25,939 nt of DNA, from positions 1 through 25,939 of the IMG/VR virus record IMGVR_UViG_3300030101_000579, one strand, 5' to 3'. Within the stretch, counting starts at the first letter, position 1; each line of letters starts with the position of its first letter. This document shows, piece by piece, positions 7,359 through 13,849 of this stretch. Below the pieces are notes generated by a model. That model searched no databases. It was not told the DNA's origin and worked only from the letters and a program-made list of their open reading frames with translations. The position numbers and the translations under genes are program-made. This stretch comes from a virus.

Positions 7359-8590
7359 CAGTAATACACTCCTCTGCGTACGTCGATCTGTGAGTTGATC
7401 ATGCCGTGATAGCCGTTCAGCTTGTTCTTCGAGATACATATGTGCCGCACGGTGTTCTCTACTTCACTCGATCCAGTCTTGCCTATACCGATGATGATGT
7501 CCGCCTCTCCCGCCTTACCCGTACGTGAGTTGTCGAGCATAGAGTAGTCAATAAATTGACGGTCGTGAGCCTCATAACTTGCCTGACTGACGGCCCAGAC
7601 AAGGCACTTGTTACGCTTCGCTATCTCACGCGCAAGGACGTACGTTTGCTTGAGGCGCTCGTCACCACGGTTGTACTCCCCGCCGATACGGAACTTGTCT
7701 AGCTGATCAGCGAAGATGATATCGGGCTTGTTGAGTTTGGCGTAGTCGTCGAGTTCTTCGATAGACGTACCCACCGAATCCATGATCGTCAGGTAGGGTG
7801 CTATCTCCTCTGCGTAGCGACGTACGAAGTCCTCACGCATCGGACCACGCATTTCCGACTTGAATACAGCGAAGTACGACTGTGCGATACGCAGCATGAT
7901 TTTCTCTGCCGGTTCCTCGTTCGCCCAGTACGAAACCTTGAAACCTTGCCGAACGTACGACGCCGCAAGAAACGAACAAAACGTAGTCTTACCCACTTCC
8001 GGACGCGCGAACAGGATACCCAAGTTACCACGGTCGAGGCCGGGCAGATGCTCACGTATCAGTTCGAATTCGAAAGGGAAGTCGGGATCGCCCACCTCCT
8101 CGTCGATCAGGGCGTCGAGGTCGTTCGTGACGACACGATACGTCGTCTTGTCAGAAATCCGACCATCTTCGATAACGTCAATAATCTGACGCAGGGCACC
8201 GAAGTCTTCGCTTTCGCCCGTAAAGATTTCGATGGCCTTCTCACCTATCTGACGCGCACGGTCACGCAGCCAAAAGTTATTGACCAAGTCGAGGTAGAGA
8301 TCGTGCTTGTCAGGACTACCCGGCTCTAGGGCCGTGATCAACTCGTGCGCCTTCTCCCGCGCCGAGTCGGGCATCGCCGGATTACGATCGTTAAAAAGGG
8401 ACAGTAGTTCTGACGTATTTAAGGAGGCAGCATACTTTGTGTGAGAGAATATGATTGCGTCGTACACGTCCTTCATCTCACGCGTGAACATATCCCTGTC
8501 GAGTATGTTCGACACCTTCGTGAAGAAGTCGATGTCGAGGCAAAACCCCAACACCTGTACGTCAATCGAGGTAGGATCGTATGAACTCAT
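7358..8590 (-). CDS. DnaB-like replicative DNA helicase
   Basis: RecA-fold hexameric helicase that unwinds DNA at the phage fork, 410 aa. The N-terminal ~150 residues resemble the helical DnaB N-terminal domain. Walker A is ARPEVGKTT at 195-203, Walker B is DIIFADQ around 290-296, and a following VWAVSQAS (Q336) fits the DNA-contacting H4-like motif. Unlike T7 gp4 there is no fused primase; that is the preceding gene, overlapping by 29 bp. The start is preceded by GGAAAGGA at a suitable distance. The downstream gene starts at the stop codon (TGATG). Family call is firm. Confidence 0.93.
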   Translation of the reverse strand: MSSYDPTSIDVQVLGFCLDIDFFTKVSNILDRDMFTREMKDVYDAIIFSHTKYAASLNTSELLSLFNDRNPAMPDSAREKAHELITALEPGSPDKHDLYLDLVNNFWLRDRARQIGEKAIEIFTGESEDFGALRQIIDVIEDGRISDKTTYRVVTNDLDALIDEEVGDPDFPFEFELIREHLPGLDRGNLGILFARPEVGKTTFCSFLAASYVRQGFKVSYWANEEPAEKIMLRIAQSYFAVFKSEMRGPMREDFVRRYAEEIAPYLTIMDSVGTSIEELDDYAKLNKPDIIFADQLDKFRIGGEYNRGDERLKQTYVLAREIAKRNKCLVWAVSQASYEAHDRQFIDYSMLDNSRTGKAGEADIIIGIGKTGSSEVENTVRHICISKNKLNGYHGMINSQIDVRRGVYY

Positions 8591-9407
8591 GTCGTTGTGT
8601 CCTTTCCATGTTCTTCAAGTCCGTTCGTAAAACCATCAGGCGTGTCGGAACATGCGAGTGAAGCGTTCGTACCATAGCAATCGCCTTGTCAGTAGCGTCT
8701 TTGTCGAGGGCTACGAACACACGATCATATTGTTTCAATACATCGATGTGTTCCGCAAGAAGATTAGTTCCTAAGAGGGCCACGCCCGAGACAACACTGC
8801 ACACACTACAAGCAGAGGCACAATCTTCCACAACACAGGCAACAGATGAACTTGTGCCAGAAACAAAAGGACTTCTACTTGATCCATAACGATACCACTT
8901 AGGGCCACGTCCATCTAAAGCTCTCCCCGCTGCATCTACAATTTTCTTTCCATCACGTATCAGGAATACCACACGGTTCATTCGAACATCGTAGCGTAAG
9001 TCTACGGCCCCCGCGAGGTACGCATCGTACGCCCCCACCCTACGCAGATAGAGTTCTGCGTCGAGGCTTCGACCGACCGATACGAACGTGTCCGGCATCT
9101 CGAATTCAGAAAAAGTATTGGTAATGGAAAGCGGTTGTTGTTTCGGTGTGAATATATCCTTCGACGTATTTTTCGACAACGTCACTCCCGTTCGACCCGA
9201 CACGTTACAATCCGCATGAAAACAATACCATAGCCGTTGTAAGCCATTGTCCGTCACAGAGAACGTATTACGTTTACCGCAGACTGGGCAGTCGGAGCGG
9301 TACTTCGTATTCGGTACGATGTCGAGTCCTTCGACGTATGATTTGAGCCACGTTGGTGATTTCATGTCGGCGACAGTAATGGACATCGGTAACTCGGTCA
9401 AGAGCAT
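8562..9407 (-). CDS. DNA primase (zinc-binding and Toprim domains)
   Basis: Makes RNA primers for lagging-strand synthesis, 281 aa. An N-terminal zinc motif is formed by C40-x2-C43 and C62/C67 (CPVCGK then CFHADC), as in phage and bacterial primases. The Toprim core has the acidic E194 in VVEDCASA and D235-x-D237 in ALDKDA. The size fits the primase half of T7 gp4, and the helicase half is the next gene, so primase and helicase are separate polypeptides. It is the first gene of the leftward operon. The assigned ATG has no clear ribosome binding site. ATG at 9384-9386 (seven codons in) or the ATG before KSPTW are alternatives. Confidence 0.9.
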   Translation of the reverse strand: MLLTELPMSITVADMKSPTWLKSYVEGLDIVPNTKYRSDCPVCGKRNTFSVTDNGLQRLWYCFHADCNVSGRTGVTLSKNTSKDIFTPKQQPLSITNTFSEFEMPDTFVSVGRSLDAELYLRRVGAYDAYLAGAVDLRYDVRMNRVVFLIRDGKKIVDAAGRALDGRGPKWYRYGSSRSPFVSGTSSSVACVVEDCASACSVCSVVSGVALLGTNLLAEHIDVLKQYDRVFVALDKDATDKAIAMVRTLHSHVPTRLMVLRTDLKNMERTQRHEFIRSYLD

Positions 9408-9475
9408 TTTTTGTTTGACAAGCCCAGCTACGCTAACTAACCTATGTATAATACCCCTTTAGGGATACCCCTATT
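9408..9475. promoter_or_regulatory. Divergent intergenic control region with an ATACCCCT direct repeat
   Basis: This gap separates the leftward primase gene from the rightward small-gene block, so promoters for both arms are expected here. On the plus strand there is a perfect TTGACA (9415-9420) and a perfect TATAAT (9447-9452), but they are 26 bases apart, so they do not form one standard sigma-70 promoter. The -10 box could act alone or with an activator. ATACCCCT occurs twice, at 9451-9458 and 9465-9472, with TTTAGGG between them. No good leftward promoter was found by eye. Confidence 0.4.
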
Positions 9476-9625
9476 ATGACTAAGATTAATAAAATTAATC
9501 CGATAGCTAAATCCTTAAGGGATGATAAATATCGTAACAAGGTTGTACCTAACAAACGAAGAAAGAAACTTGAAAAGGAACAACGAAAAGAGATGAAGGA
9601 TGGCACGACCAGCAAAACTCGATGA
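9476..9625 (+). CDS. Small basic hypothetical protein, 49 aa
   Basis: A very basic protein beginning MTKINKINPIAKSLRDDKYR, followed by a lysine/arginine-rich stretch (NKRRKKLEKEQRKEM). Short basic proteins with an INPIAKSLRDDKYR-like start are common in marine phage genomes, with no established function that I know. An AGGG lies about eleven bases upstream. The last 26 bp overlap the ribbon-helix-helix candidate. Nucleic-acid binding is possible given the charge, but this is inference. Confidence 0.7.
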   Translation: MTKINKINPIAKSLRDDKYRNKVVPNKRRKKLEKEQRKEMKDGTTSKTR

Positions 9626-9833
9626 ACCTACTAAACAATACAAGTTGTTGATGACCGTCAAACAGTATGACGTACTCGACAGACACGCAAAGATGCTACA
9701 GGAAACCAGCAGAGAACAGGTGTCTGTGGCTGATGTCATACGCGAATCGATTGACATCTACATCGACGCGATAGAGGAGACGAATGGAAACGACAGTAGC
9801 GTGGGTGCTGTTGGCAGTAACAGCCTTCAGTAG
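9600..9833 (+). CDS. Small protein, candidate ribbon-helix-helix DNA-binding regulator
   Basis: A 77-aa protein with a short N-terminal strand region (KQYKLLMTVKQYDVLDRHA), then a helix, and a SVADVIRESIDIYIDAI helix, which matches the layout of ribbon-helix-helix (Arc/CopG-type) regulators. It lies immediately after the divergent control region, a usual place for an early regulator. GAAGG directly precedes the start and GAG lies further upstream. The C-terminal dozen residues overlap the next gene in another frame and are low in complexity. The family call is by pattern only. Confidence 0.75.
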   Translation: MARPAKLDEPTKQYKLLMTVKQYDVLDRHAKMLQETSREQVSVADVIRESIDIYIDAIEETNGNDSSVGAVGSNSLQ

Positions 9834-9987
9834 CGAAGAATTTGATTTCGAACGCATCGGCGTGTACAACACGATGGCAGAGTGTTACTTCGCATCGACA
9901 GTAGAATTTTGGGAAGTGATGCCTGTAAATCAGGAAGCACTGTGTATTCGAGTAGAGGATTACTCTGATGAAAAGAACATTCCGTGA
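9784..9987 (+). CDS. Small hypothetical protein with a hydrophobic N-terminus, 67 aa
   Basis: Residues 4-16 (TVAWVLLAVTAFS) are hydrophobic and could act as a short export signal or membrane anchor. The rest is acidic, with two cysteines (in AECYF and ALCIRV) that could form a disulfide outside the cytoplasm. Similar small proteins with a FDFERIGVYNTMAEC-like core occur in marine phages, but their role is not known to me. The start lies 50 bp inside the preceding gene, with AGAGGAG about six bases upstream. Confidence 0.7.
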   Translation: METTVAWVLLAVTAFSSEEFDFERIGVYNTMAECYFASTVEFWEVMPVNQEALCIRVEDYSDEKNIP

Positions 9988-10231
9988 TCGTAAGGGGGAG
10001 CGTCTCGTTCCTGAAGTCGTCGAGTCGGCAGGACGGTGGGAGGTGGTGGCACCCCTGTCGTCTGTACGTTTAGGTGAGACGCCACGCAACGGCGTGAAGT
10101 CACGACACAATATCGACTACCCCAAGTGGTCTACGGTGTTCGTATCGAAATCTGAACGCGAGTGCAAATGGTGGCTTGACAGGTACGAAAGAGTGGTGTT
10201 AAAACTCTGCATACCATACGAGGTGTGGTAG
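9968..10231 (+). CDS. Hypothetical protein, 87 aa
   Basis: Not recognised. The N-terminus is basic (MKRTFRDRKGERLVPE), the middle has SAGRWEVVAPLSSVRLG, and the C-terminus has WSTVFVSKSERECKWWLDRYERVVLKL. There is no membrane segment. It overlaps the previous gene by 20 bp, has AGAGG upstream of its ATG, and is the last gene before a strong terminator, so it closes the first rightward transcription unit. Confidence 0.65.
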   Translation: MKRTFRDRKGERLVPEVVESAGRWEVVAPLSSVRLGETPRNGVKSRHNIDYPKWSTVFVSKSERECKWWLDRYERVVLKLCIPYEVW

Positions 10232-10262
10232 TTCTCCTTTTGTTGTTGGTAGCAAAAGTAAG

Positions 10263-10296
10263 CGGGGCTGGTCTTTATCGACTGGCCCCGTTTTTT
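10263..10296 (+). terminator. Rho-independent terminator
   Basis: An 11-bp stem, CGGGGCTGGTC paired with GACTGGCCCCG (two G-T pairs), encloses a six-base TTTATC loop and is followed directly by TTTTTT. It lies about 30 bp after the stop of the 87-aa gene and ends the first block of rightward small genes. Confidence 0.9.
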
Positions 10297-10329
10297 GTGC
10301 TTGACGACGGTGTACGTTATATGCATAGG
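10295..10329 (+). promoter_or_regulatory. Weak candidate sigma-70 promoter
   Basis: Just after the terminator there are two poor options. One is TTGTGC (10295-10300), a 17-base spacer and TATATG (10318-10323). The other is TTGACG (10301-10306), 17 bases and CATAGG. A promoter is expected here because a new gene cluster starts at 10365 downstream of a terminator, but neither match is strong. Confidence 0.35.
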
Positions 10330-10364
10330 TAATTAGCACAACGTCAAACAAAGGAGATTGACAC

Positions 10365-10604
10365 ATGGAAATCACAACGAAGCAAAGAAAAGACATGCTC
10401 GCTGCACACAATAAACTGCGTAACACCATCAGCTATATCGATGACTGTCGGGATATAACTCTATCGCAAATACGTGACATCGAAGAAGCCATCTGCATTC
10501 TTCATCAAGTTGGCAATTTCCAGCCAAGAAAAAACGAGGATGGCAATAGTTTTTGGTATGCTGACTGGGTGTACGCAGAGGATGCGGAGTTGAAGAGTGA
10601 GTAA
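10365..10604 (+). CDS. Hypothetical protein, 79 aa
   Basis: Not recognised. The protein is charged and mostly helical in appearance (KQRKDMLAAHNKLRNTISYI, then ITLSQIRDIEEAICILHQV), with an aromatic C-terminus (SFWYADWVYAEDAELKSE). A clear AAAGGAG about nine bases before the ATG supports this start. It is the first gene of the second cluster of small rightward genes and overlaps its downstream neighbour. Confidence 0.7.
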   Translation: MEITTKQRKDMLAAHNKLRNTISYIDDCRDITLSQIRDIEEAICILHQVGNFQPRKNEDGNSFWYADWVYAEDAELKSE

Positions 10605-10785
10605 TCATCAGAACGAGATGACCCTTGAACGCTTGTACGACGAGGCCATCGAAGAGTTGCTTTCCCGCTTTAAGCCATACAAGATGTATGGGCATCATTC
10701 CGCTTGTCTATTTCGAAGCGAAGAAGACTTACACAACGCCGCTGTCGACTTGGCAAAGAAACGATGGGAAACAGAGTATGACTAG
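10597..10785 (+). CDS. Small hypothetical protein, 62 aa
   Basis: Not recognised. The sequence has a helical MTLERLYDEAIEELLSRF segment and a later EEDLHNAAVDLAKKRWETEYD helix. The start used is GTG, which overlaps the previous stop (GTGAGTAA) and has GGAG about seven bases upstream. The ATG seven codons later (10618-10620) is a reasonable alternative that removes the overlap. The 3' end overlaps the next gene by 8 bp. Confidence 0.6.
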   Translation: MSNHQNEMTLERLYDEAIEELLSRFKPYKMYGHHSACLFRSEEDLHNAAVDLAKKRWETEYD

Positions 10786-11059
10786 GCTCTATCAACTGGT
10801 GATGGACAGCGCAAAGAACCCGCTGTCCAACATCCCCGACCTCAACACTCGGCATATGATCATGCAAGTTCTTGCGTGGATGTGGTGTATAATATTTTCG
10901 TCGTGGGTAGGATCGATTGTAGTGTTCGGTGTGAGTGCGCTTGTTCACGCAATCCTGCTTGCTGGTATCTTTATCACGCTGGGTGTCTTCGAGACGGCAA
11001 AACGTAAGCCGCAGTATTTCGGTGGCTTGGGACGAGGTAACGGGGGTGAACATGAGTAA
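10778..11059 (+). CDS. Small membrane protein with two predicted transmembrane segments
   Basis: A 93-aa protein whose middle holds two adjacent hydrophobic stretches (about residues 30-50 and 50-68, from VLAWMWCIIFSSW through ILLAGIFITLGVF). The C-terminus is basic and glycine-rich (KRKPQYFGGLGRGNGG). The size and two-segment layout resemble holins, but nothing specific proves that, and no lysis gene is next to it. The start at 10778 overlaps the previous stop (ATGACTAG). The upstream in-frame extension to 10625 is a shadow of the preceding gene and is not used. Confidence 0.65.
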   Translation: MTRLYQLVMDSAKNPLSNIPDLNTRHMIMQVLAWMWCIIFSSWVGSIVVFGVSALVHAILLAGIFITLGVFETAKRKPQYFGGLGRGNGGEHE

Positions 11060-11192
11060 GCTGTGGCACAGGGTGAGGGACTACTACCTCACACACGACG
11101 GCATAGAGATGCTTCTGTTTGCGTGTGTGCTTGGCTTTCTGGTTTGGATGGCGTACCACGCCGTCGTCGGTGTTATCGAAAGGTTTGGTTGA
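11052..11192 (+). CDS. Small single-pass membrane protein, 46 aa
   Basis: It begins MSKLWHRVRDYYLTHDGIE and continues with one hydrophobic segment (MLLFACVLGFLVWMAYHAVV). The ATG overlaps the previous stop (ATGAGTAA), with GGGGGTG a few bases upstream. The stop shares a base with the next start (TGATG). Together with the preceding two-pass protein it forms a pair of coupled membrane genes. A two-component membrane function such as holin and pinholin or anti-holin is conceivable but unproved. Confidence 0.6.
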   Translation: MSKLWHRVRDYYLTHDGIEMLLFACVLGFLVWMAYHAVVGVIERFG

Positions 11193-11524
11193 TGGCAAAG
11201 GTAGAACGCTGTGAATGCTGGGACTGTGGCGGAGAGGGCGTCGTCGAGTACGAAGAGGCTAGGCCCGATCCTATCCGTGGTGGTGATCTTGTCGGCGTGA
11301 TGGGTGAGTGTGAACAGTGTGACGGCAGTGGCGAGATGTTCCGCGCCAAAGCTGTCACTACTGCAGGTCTCCGCGCCCTCTTGACACAGACAAAGGAAGC
11401 GATGGAATATATTGAAATCATGTCAGAAGACCTCGACAAAATATATACGCAGGTCGACTACACTATAGCAGCTATCGAACGCTACGAAAGAAAGGTAGGT
11501 ACACGAGATGGGCAGAGTAAGTGA
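11192..11524 (+). CDS. DnaJ-type zinc-finger protein, 110 aa
   Basis: Two CxxCxGxG repeats, CWDCGGEG (C9/C12) and CEQCDGSG (C40/C43), separated by 27 residues, make one DnaJ-type zinc-binding unit. The remainder is helical and charged (ALLTQTKEAMEYIEIMSEDL, then YTIAAIERYERKV). It lacks the J domain and the substrate-binding domains of DnaJ, so it is a free-standing zinc module. The same motif pair occurs inside the polymerase in this window. The start is coupled to the previous stop by TGATG. The role is unknown. Confidence 0.75.
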   Translation: MAKVERCECWDCGGEGVVEYEEARPDPIRGGDLVGVMGECEQCDGSGEMFRAKAVTTAGLRALLTQTKEAMEYIEIMSEDLDKIYTQVDYTIAAIERYERKVGTRDGQSK

Positions 11525-11732
11525 TTGGCTAATCGAAATGGAAGAGGACGCCTTGTGCATGACCCGCGAAGAGTGGACGGCAAAACATGGCGAATCTTGC
11601 ATCGATATCTATAATAAATTACGCGCGGAGTGGCTAGACAGTGACATCGTGGCAAACGAACCACAAGAGCATGGCAAACCGGACGACGCCAAAGACAAAT
11701 CGACCGACGCTAAAGACTACTCTGTCTACTAA
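11508..11732 (+). CDS. Small acidic hypothetical protein, 74 aa
   Basis: It starts MGRVSDWLIEMEEDAL and continues MTREEWTAKHGESCIDIY, a layout seen in small proteins of many phages that begin MGR and carry a (M/L)EEDA...REE(F/W)...KHGES pattern. The C-terminal third is rich in aspartate, lysine and serine and looks disordered. It overlaps the previous gene by 17 bp, with AGAAAGG upstream. The function is not known to me. Confidence 0.7.
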   Translation: MGRVSDWLIEMEEDALCMTREEWTAKHGESCIDIYNKLRAEWLDSDIVANEPQEHGKPDDAKDKSTDAKDYSVY

Positions 11733-11862
11733 CTACCCGTGCGACGTGTGCGGCGAACCGGCATTAACCAAAGATGGCGGACAGCTTCGTTGTCCGTCGT
11801 GCTGGCTGCGGGAACAGGGCGAGAAAATAAAACCGCTTGACCGGGGCGGATATTACCCGTAG
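11671..11862 (+). CDS. Small zinc-ribbon protein, 63 aa
   Basis: Two cysteine pairs, CDVC and CPSC, about sixteen residues apart, make a zinc ribbon (YPCDVCGEPAL, then LRCPSCWLREQG). The first twenty residues are threonine- and lysine-rich. The ATG at 11671 lies within the preceding gene, with only a weak AAGAG upstream. A GTG at 11641 would add ten residues. The overlap of about 60 bp leaves the N-terminus uncertain, but the zinc motif lies mostly downstream of the overlap. The role is unknown. Confidence 0.6.
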   Translation: MANRTTPKTNRPTLKTTLSTNYPCDVCGEPALTKDGGQLRCPSCWLREQGEKIKPLDRGGYYP

Positions 11863-11897
11863 GTTTCCGACATCGTTTTCTAACGAAAGGTAATCAC

Positions 11898-12515
11898 ATG
11901 ACAAAACAGGCCGCGCTTATCGATCACGAAAAGATGATCTACAATATTACCAGCGTCTACCGTGATGCTGACTGCGTCCAGCATAACGAGGGGCTTGTCT
12001 GGTATGAAAACGCACAGAAGGCGGCATATCTCATCGCGGTAAAATATGACATTGCGGTTTATATTGCGGTTGCTGTTATCGCCGCGCTTTCACCTAACAA
12101 CAGATGGTCACGTAACTTGACAAATGCTGACGCGTTAATCGGTGCCTTTGTGAATGGTGACGGCATCGACGCGGTGAAAGTCTCGACATATAACAAGATG
12201 AAACAGAAGGCATGGGACATCTTGGCGGCGCGTCCGGATTACGACGGCGCAAAACGTATGCTGAAGGGACAAAAAATCACGTCCTTTTTTATGGATATCA
12301 TGGGCGAGTTCAACGTGACCATAGACGGCCACGCCCGGAACATCGCCTATGGTGAGCGCGTCGGCCTCACTGACGACCGGACCAACATCGGCGTCCGTGA
12401 GTATCGCGCTCTTCAGGCTGCGTATGAGGCAGCAGCGGAACGGCTCGGCCTCATGCCCTACCAACTACAAGCGATTACTTGGCGCGTCTGGCGCGACCGG
12501 CACGGCATCACATGA
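11898..12515 (+). CDS. Hypothetical protein, 205 aa, DUF7178-like
   Basis: The sequence resembles a phage/actinobacterial hypothetical family that I recall as DUF7178: MIYNITSVYRDAD near the start, a WYENAQKAAYLIA helix, VIAALSPNNRWSRNLTNADAL, KGQKITSFFMDIMG, VTIDGHARNIAYG, and a C-terminal GLMPYQLQAITWRVWR. The alternation of helices and the D-x-HA motif are loosely reminiscent of helix-hairpin-helix DNA glycosylases, but catalytic residues cannot be assigned. AAAGG precedes the ATG. It opens the block in which arginine codons shift toward CGG, which suggests transfer from another phage. Confidence 0.7.
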   Translation: MTKQAALIDHEKMIYNITSVYRDADCVQHNEGLVWYENAQKAAYLIAVKYDIAVYIAVAVIAALSPNNRWSRNLTNADALIGAFVNGDGIDAVKVSTYNKMKQKAWDILAARPDYDGAKRMLKGQKITSFFMDIMGEFNVTIDGHARNIAYGERVGLTDDRTNIGVREYRALQAAYEAAAERLGLMPYQLQAITWRVWRDRHGIT

Positions 12516-12728
12516 CAAACGGGCCGACGCTAATATGTACGTTTTTTGGGGATTGGCTGGAGCTTCCTGCCGCGTTCGGGGGCGGGGCGACGGGCTGATC
12601 GACGGGCGCGGCGAGTCGCGGGGCTGCGTCCAACCGCCCGAAAAAATTTTCGGCGCGGGGGTTCAACTGGTGCAAATTGTGTGCCATGATTCAACTACCA
12701 ACAACGCATGAACAAAGGAGAACTAATC
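12516..12728 (+). promoter_or_regulatory. Intergenic region before the DUF932-like gene, with an operator-like inverted repeat
   Basis: About 210 bp without a convincing gene and with a GC-rich centre. It contains the inverted repeat CCGAAAA-AA-TTTTCGG (12638-12653). It also contains a TGTACGTTTTTT motif (12536-12547), whose complement recurs in later gaps, and a weak promoter-like pair, TTCAAC (12662-12667) and CATGAT (12685-12690), 17 bases apart. An AAAGGAG near 12713-12719 is the ribosome binding site of the next gene. Confidence 0.4.
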
Positions 12729-13748
12729 ATGCTTGACCTAATCGAACAAGAAACCACCGCTATCGATAACGCCGTGAAACACGGTGACGAGATTTATTCG
12801 AAACATGGCAATCCGTCTGATGTGAGCCTTTACAGCAAGTACGCAAAGGTGGAGCGGGTGCCGCTCACTGCCAGCACGCCTGTTCGTGCCTACGATGATC
12901 GGATGGAATTTGACATAATGACCGACCGACCTGTCGACGGTTATTCGGCATTGTATAATCGGGCGACCGATGCGCTGTTGGATGTCCGGCCAGTGTCCCG
13001 GCACTATGCCCTAATTCCGCACGATACCCTTTTTGGGAAACAAGCCGCGCTGCTGGCGGAATCTCCGCTGCCAACCGATAACGTGTCGGTTGTTGATCGT
13101 ATCTATGGCAACGGTAAACGGGTGCATCGGACGGTGATGTTCAACGACCTTAACACCGAAACCCGGACCCGTACCGGGCAGATTGACCTTGTGAAATGCC
13201 GCATGGACATTTTTAATTCGGTCGACCTGTCATGGGCCTTTCAGGTGTTTTCGGGTGCCTACCGTGACTTGTGCCGCAACTCGTTAGTGTTTGGTGGGCA
13301 GAAATCGTACCACCAGAGGAAGATTCACAAGGGGCACATCGATGTCGACGCCATGATGAAAAAGGCGGAAGTGGGCCTCGACATGTGGACGAACCAGCGT
13401 GACCAGATGGAAGTCTGGCAGAACAGCCACTGCTCGGAATTCGACCTGCTGCGGATGCTCAAGGCGACCATATGCCGGAAGAATACCCGGGCTGCCAAGC
13501 TAGACGAGAATCTGGCGATTAATGAGCGAAAGCTAAATTGGCTGCTGGAGCGGTTCAAGGAAGAGACCCCCGAACTGGGTTCGACCTTGTGGGCTGCTTA
13601 TAATGCCCTCACACACTACTCGACCCATCTCCCGAATATCCAAGCCCGGAATAGTAACCGGGAACTTGTCGCGACTAGACGGGCTGACGAAGTGCGGACG
13701 GTGATCGAGTCTGACTTCTGGCGCGGTCTCGAGCGAAAGGTGGCGTAA
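12729..13748 (+). CDS. DUF932-like phage/plasmid protein, 339 aa
   Basis: Features match the DUF932 (phage/plasmid-like) family: a VRPVSRHYALIPHDTLF block, HRTVMFNDL, then FNSVDLSWAFQVFSGAYRDLCRNSLVFGG, a run typical of the family core, followed by a helical C-terminus. The molecular function of DUF932 is not established. The ATG at 12729 is preferred because AAAGGAG lies nine bases upstream; that site is itself inside a seven-codon upstream extension starting at 12708. Nearly half of the arginine codons are CGG, unlike the terminase gene, which uses CGT, CGC and CGA. This is the clearest codon-use outlier in the window and suggests transfer. Confidence 0.8.
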   Translation: MLDLIEQETTAIDNAVKHGDEIYSKHGNPSDVSLYSKYAKVERVPLTASTPVRAYDDRMEFDIMTDRPVDGYSALYNRATDALLDVRPVSRHYALIPHDTLFGKQAALLAESPLPTDNVSVVDRIYGNGKRVHRTVMFNDLNTETRTRTGQIDLVKCRMDIFNSVDLSWAFQVFSGAYRDLCRNSLVFGGQKSYHQRKIHKGHIDVDAMMKKAEVGLDMWTNQRDQMEVWQNSHCSEFDLLRMLKATICRKNTRAAKLDENLAINERKLNWLLERFKEETPELGSTLWAAYNALTHYSTHLPNIQARNSNRELVATRRADEVRTVIESDFWRGLERKVA

Positions 13749-13829
13749 TTGGAAGCGCTTCTAATAGCGTACCGCTTGGCGGTTTTGTGCTTCTTAATCG
13801 TCTTGATCACGGCGATCATGCAATTCTAA
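13749..13829 (+). CDS. Possible 26-aa hydrophobic membrane peptide with TTG start
   Basis: Immediately after the DUF932 stop (TAATTG) there is an open frame of 26 codons encoding mostly hydrophobic residues (LEALLIAYRLAVLCFLIVLI, then TAIMQF). AAAGGTGG lies a few bases before the TTG. It reads as a single transmembrane helix and fills most of the gap before the next gene. Small size and a rare start codon leave it tentative. Confidence 0.35.
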   Translation: MEALLIAYRLAVLCFLIVLITAIMQF

Positions 13830-13849
13830 ACAAAGAAGGGAACAAAGAA

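Noticed and set aside
9415-9452. TTGACA and TATAAT as one consensus promoter
   Set aside because: The spacer is 26 bases, far from the usual 16-18, so I do not call a normal sigma-70 promoter.
10625-10777. N-terminal extension of the two-pass membrane protein
   Set aside because: It is an alternative frame of the preceding 62-aa gene; the internal ATG at 10778 overlaps that gene's stop and gives a compact membrane protein.
12349-12711. 120-codon plus-strand frame over the end of the 205-aa gene and the following gap
   Set aside because: Shadow frame: it overlaps a recognisable gene and the remainder is glycine/arginine-rich translation of GC-rich non-coding DNA.
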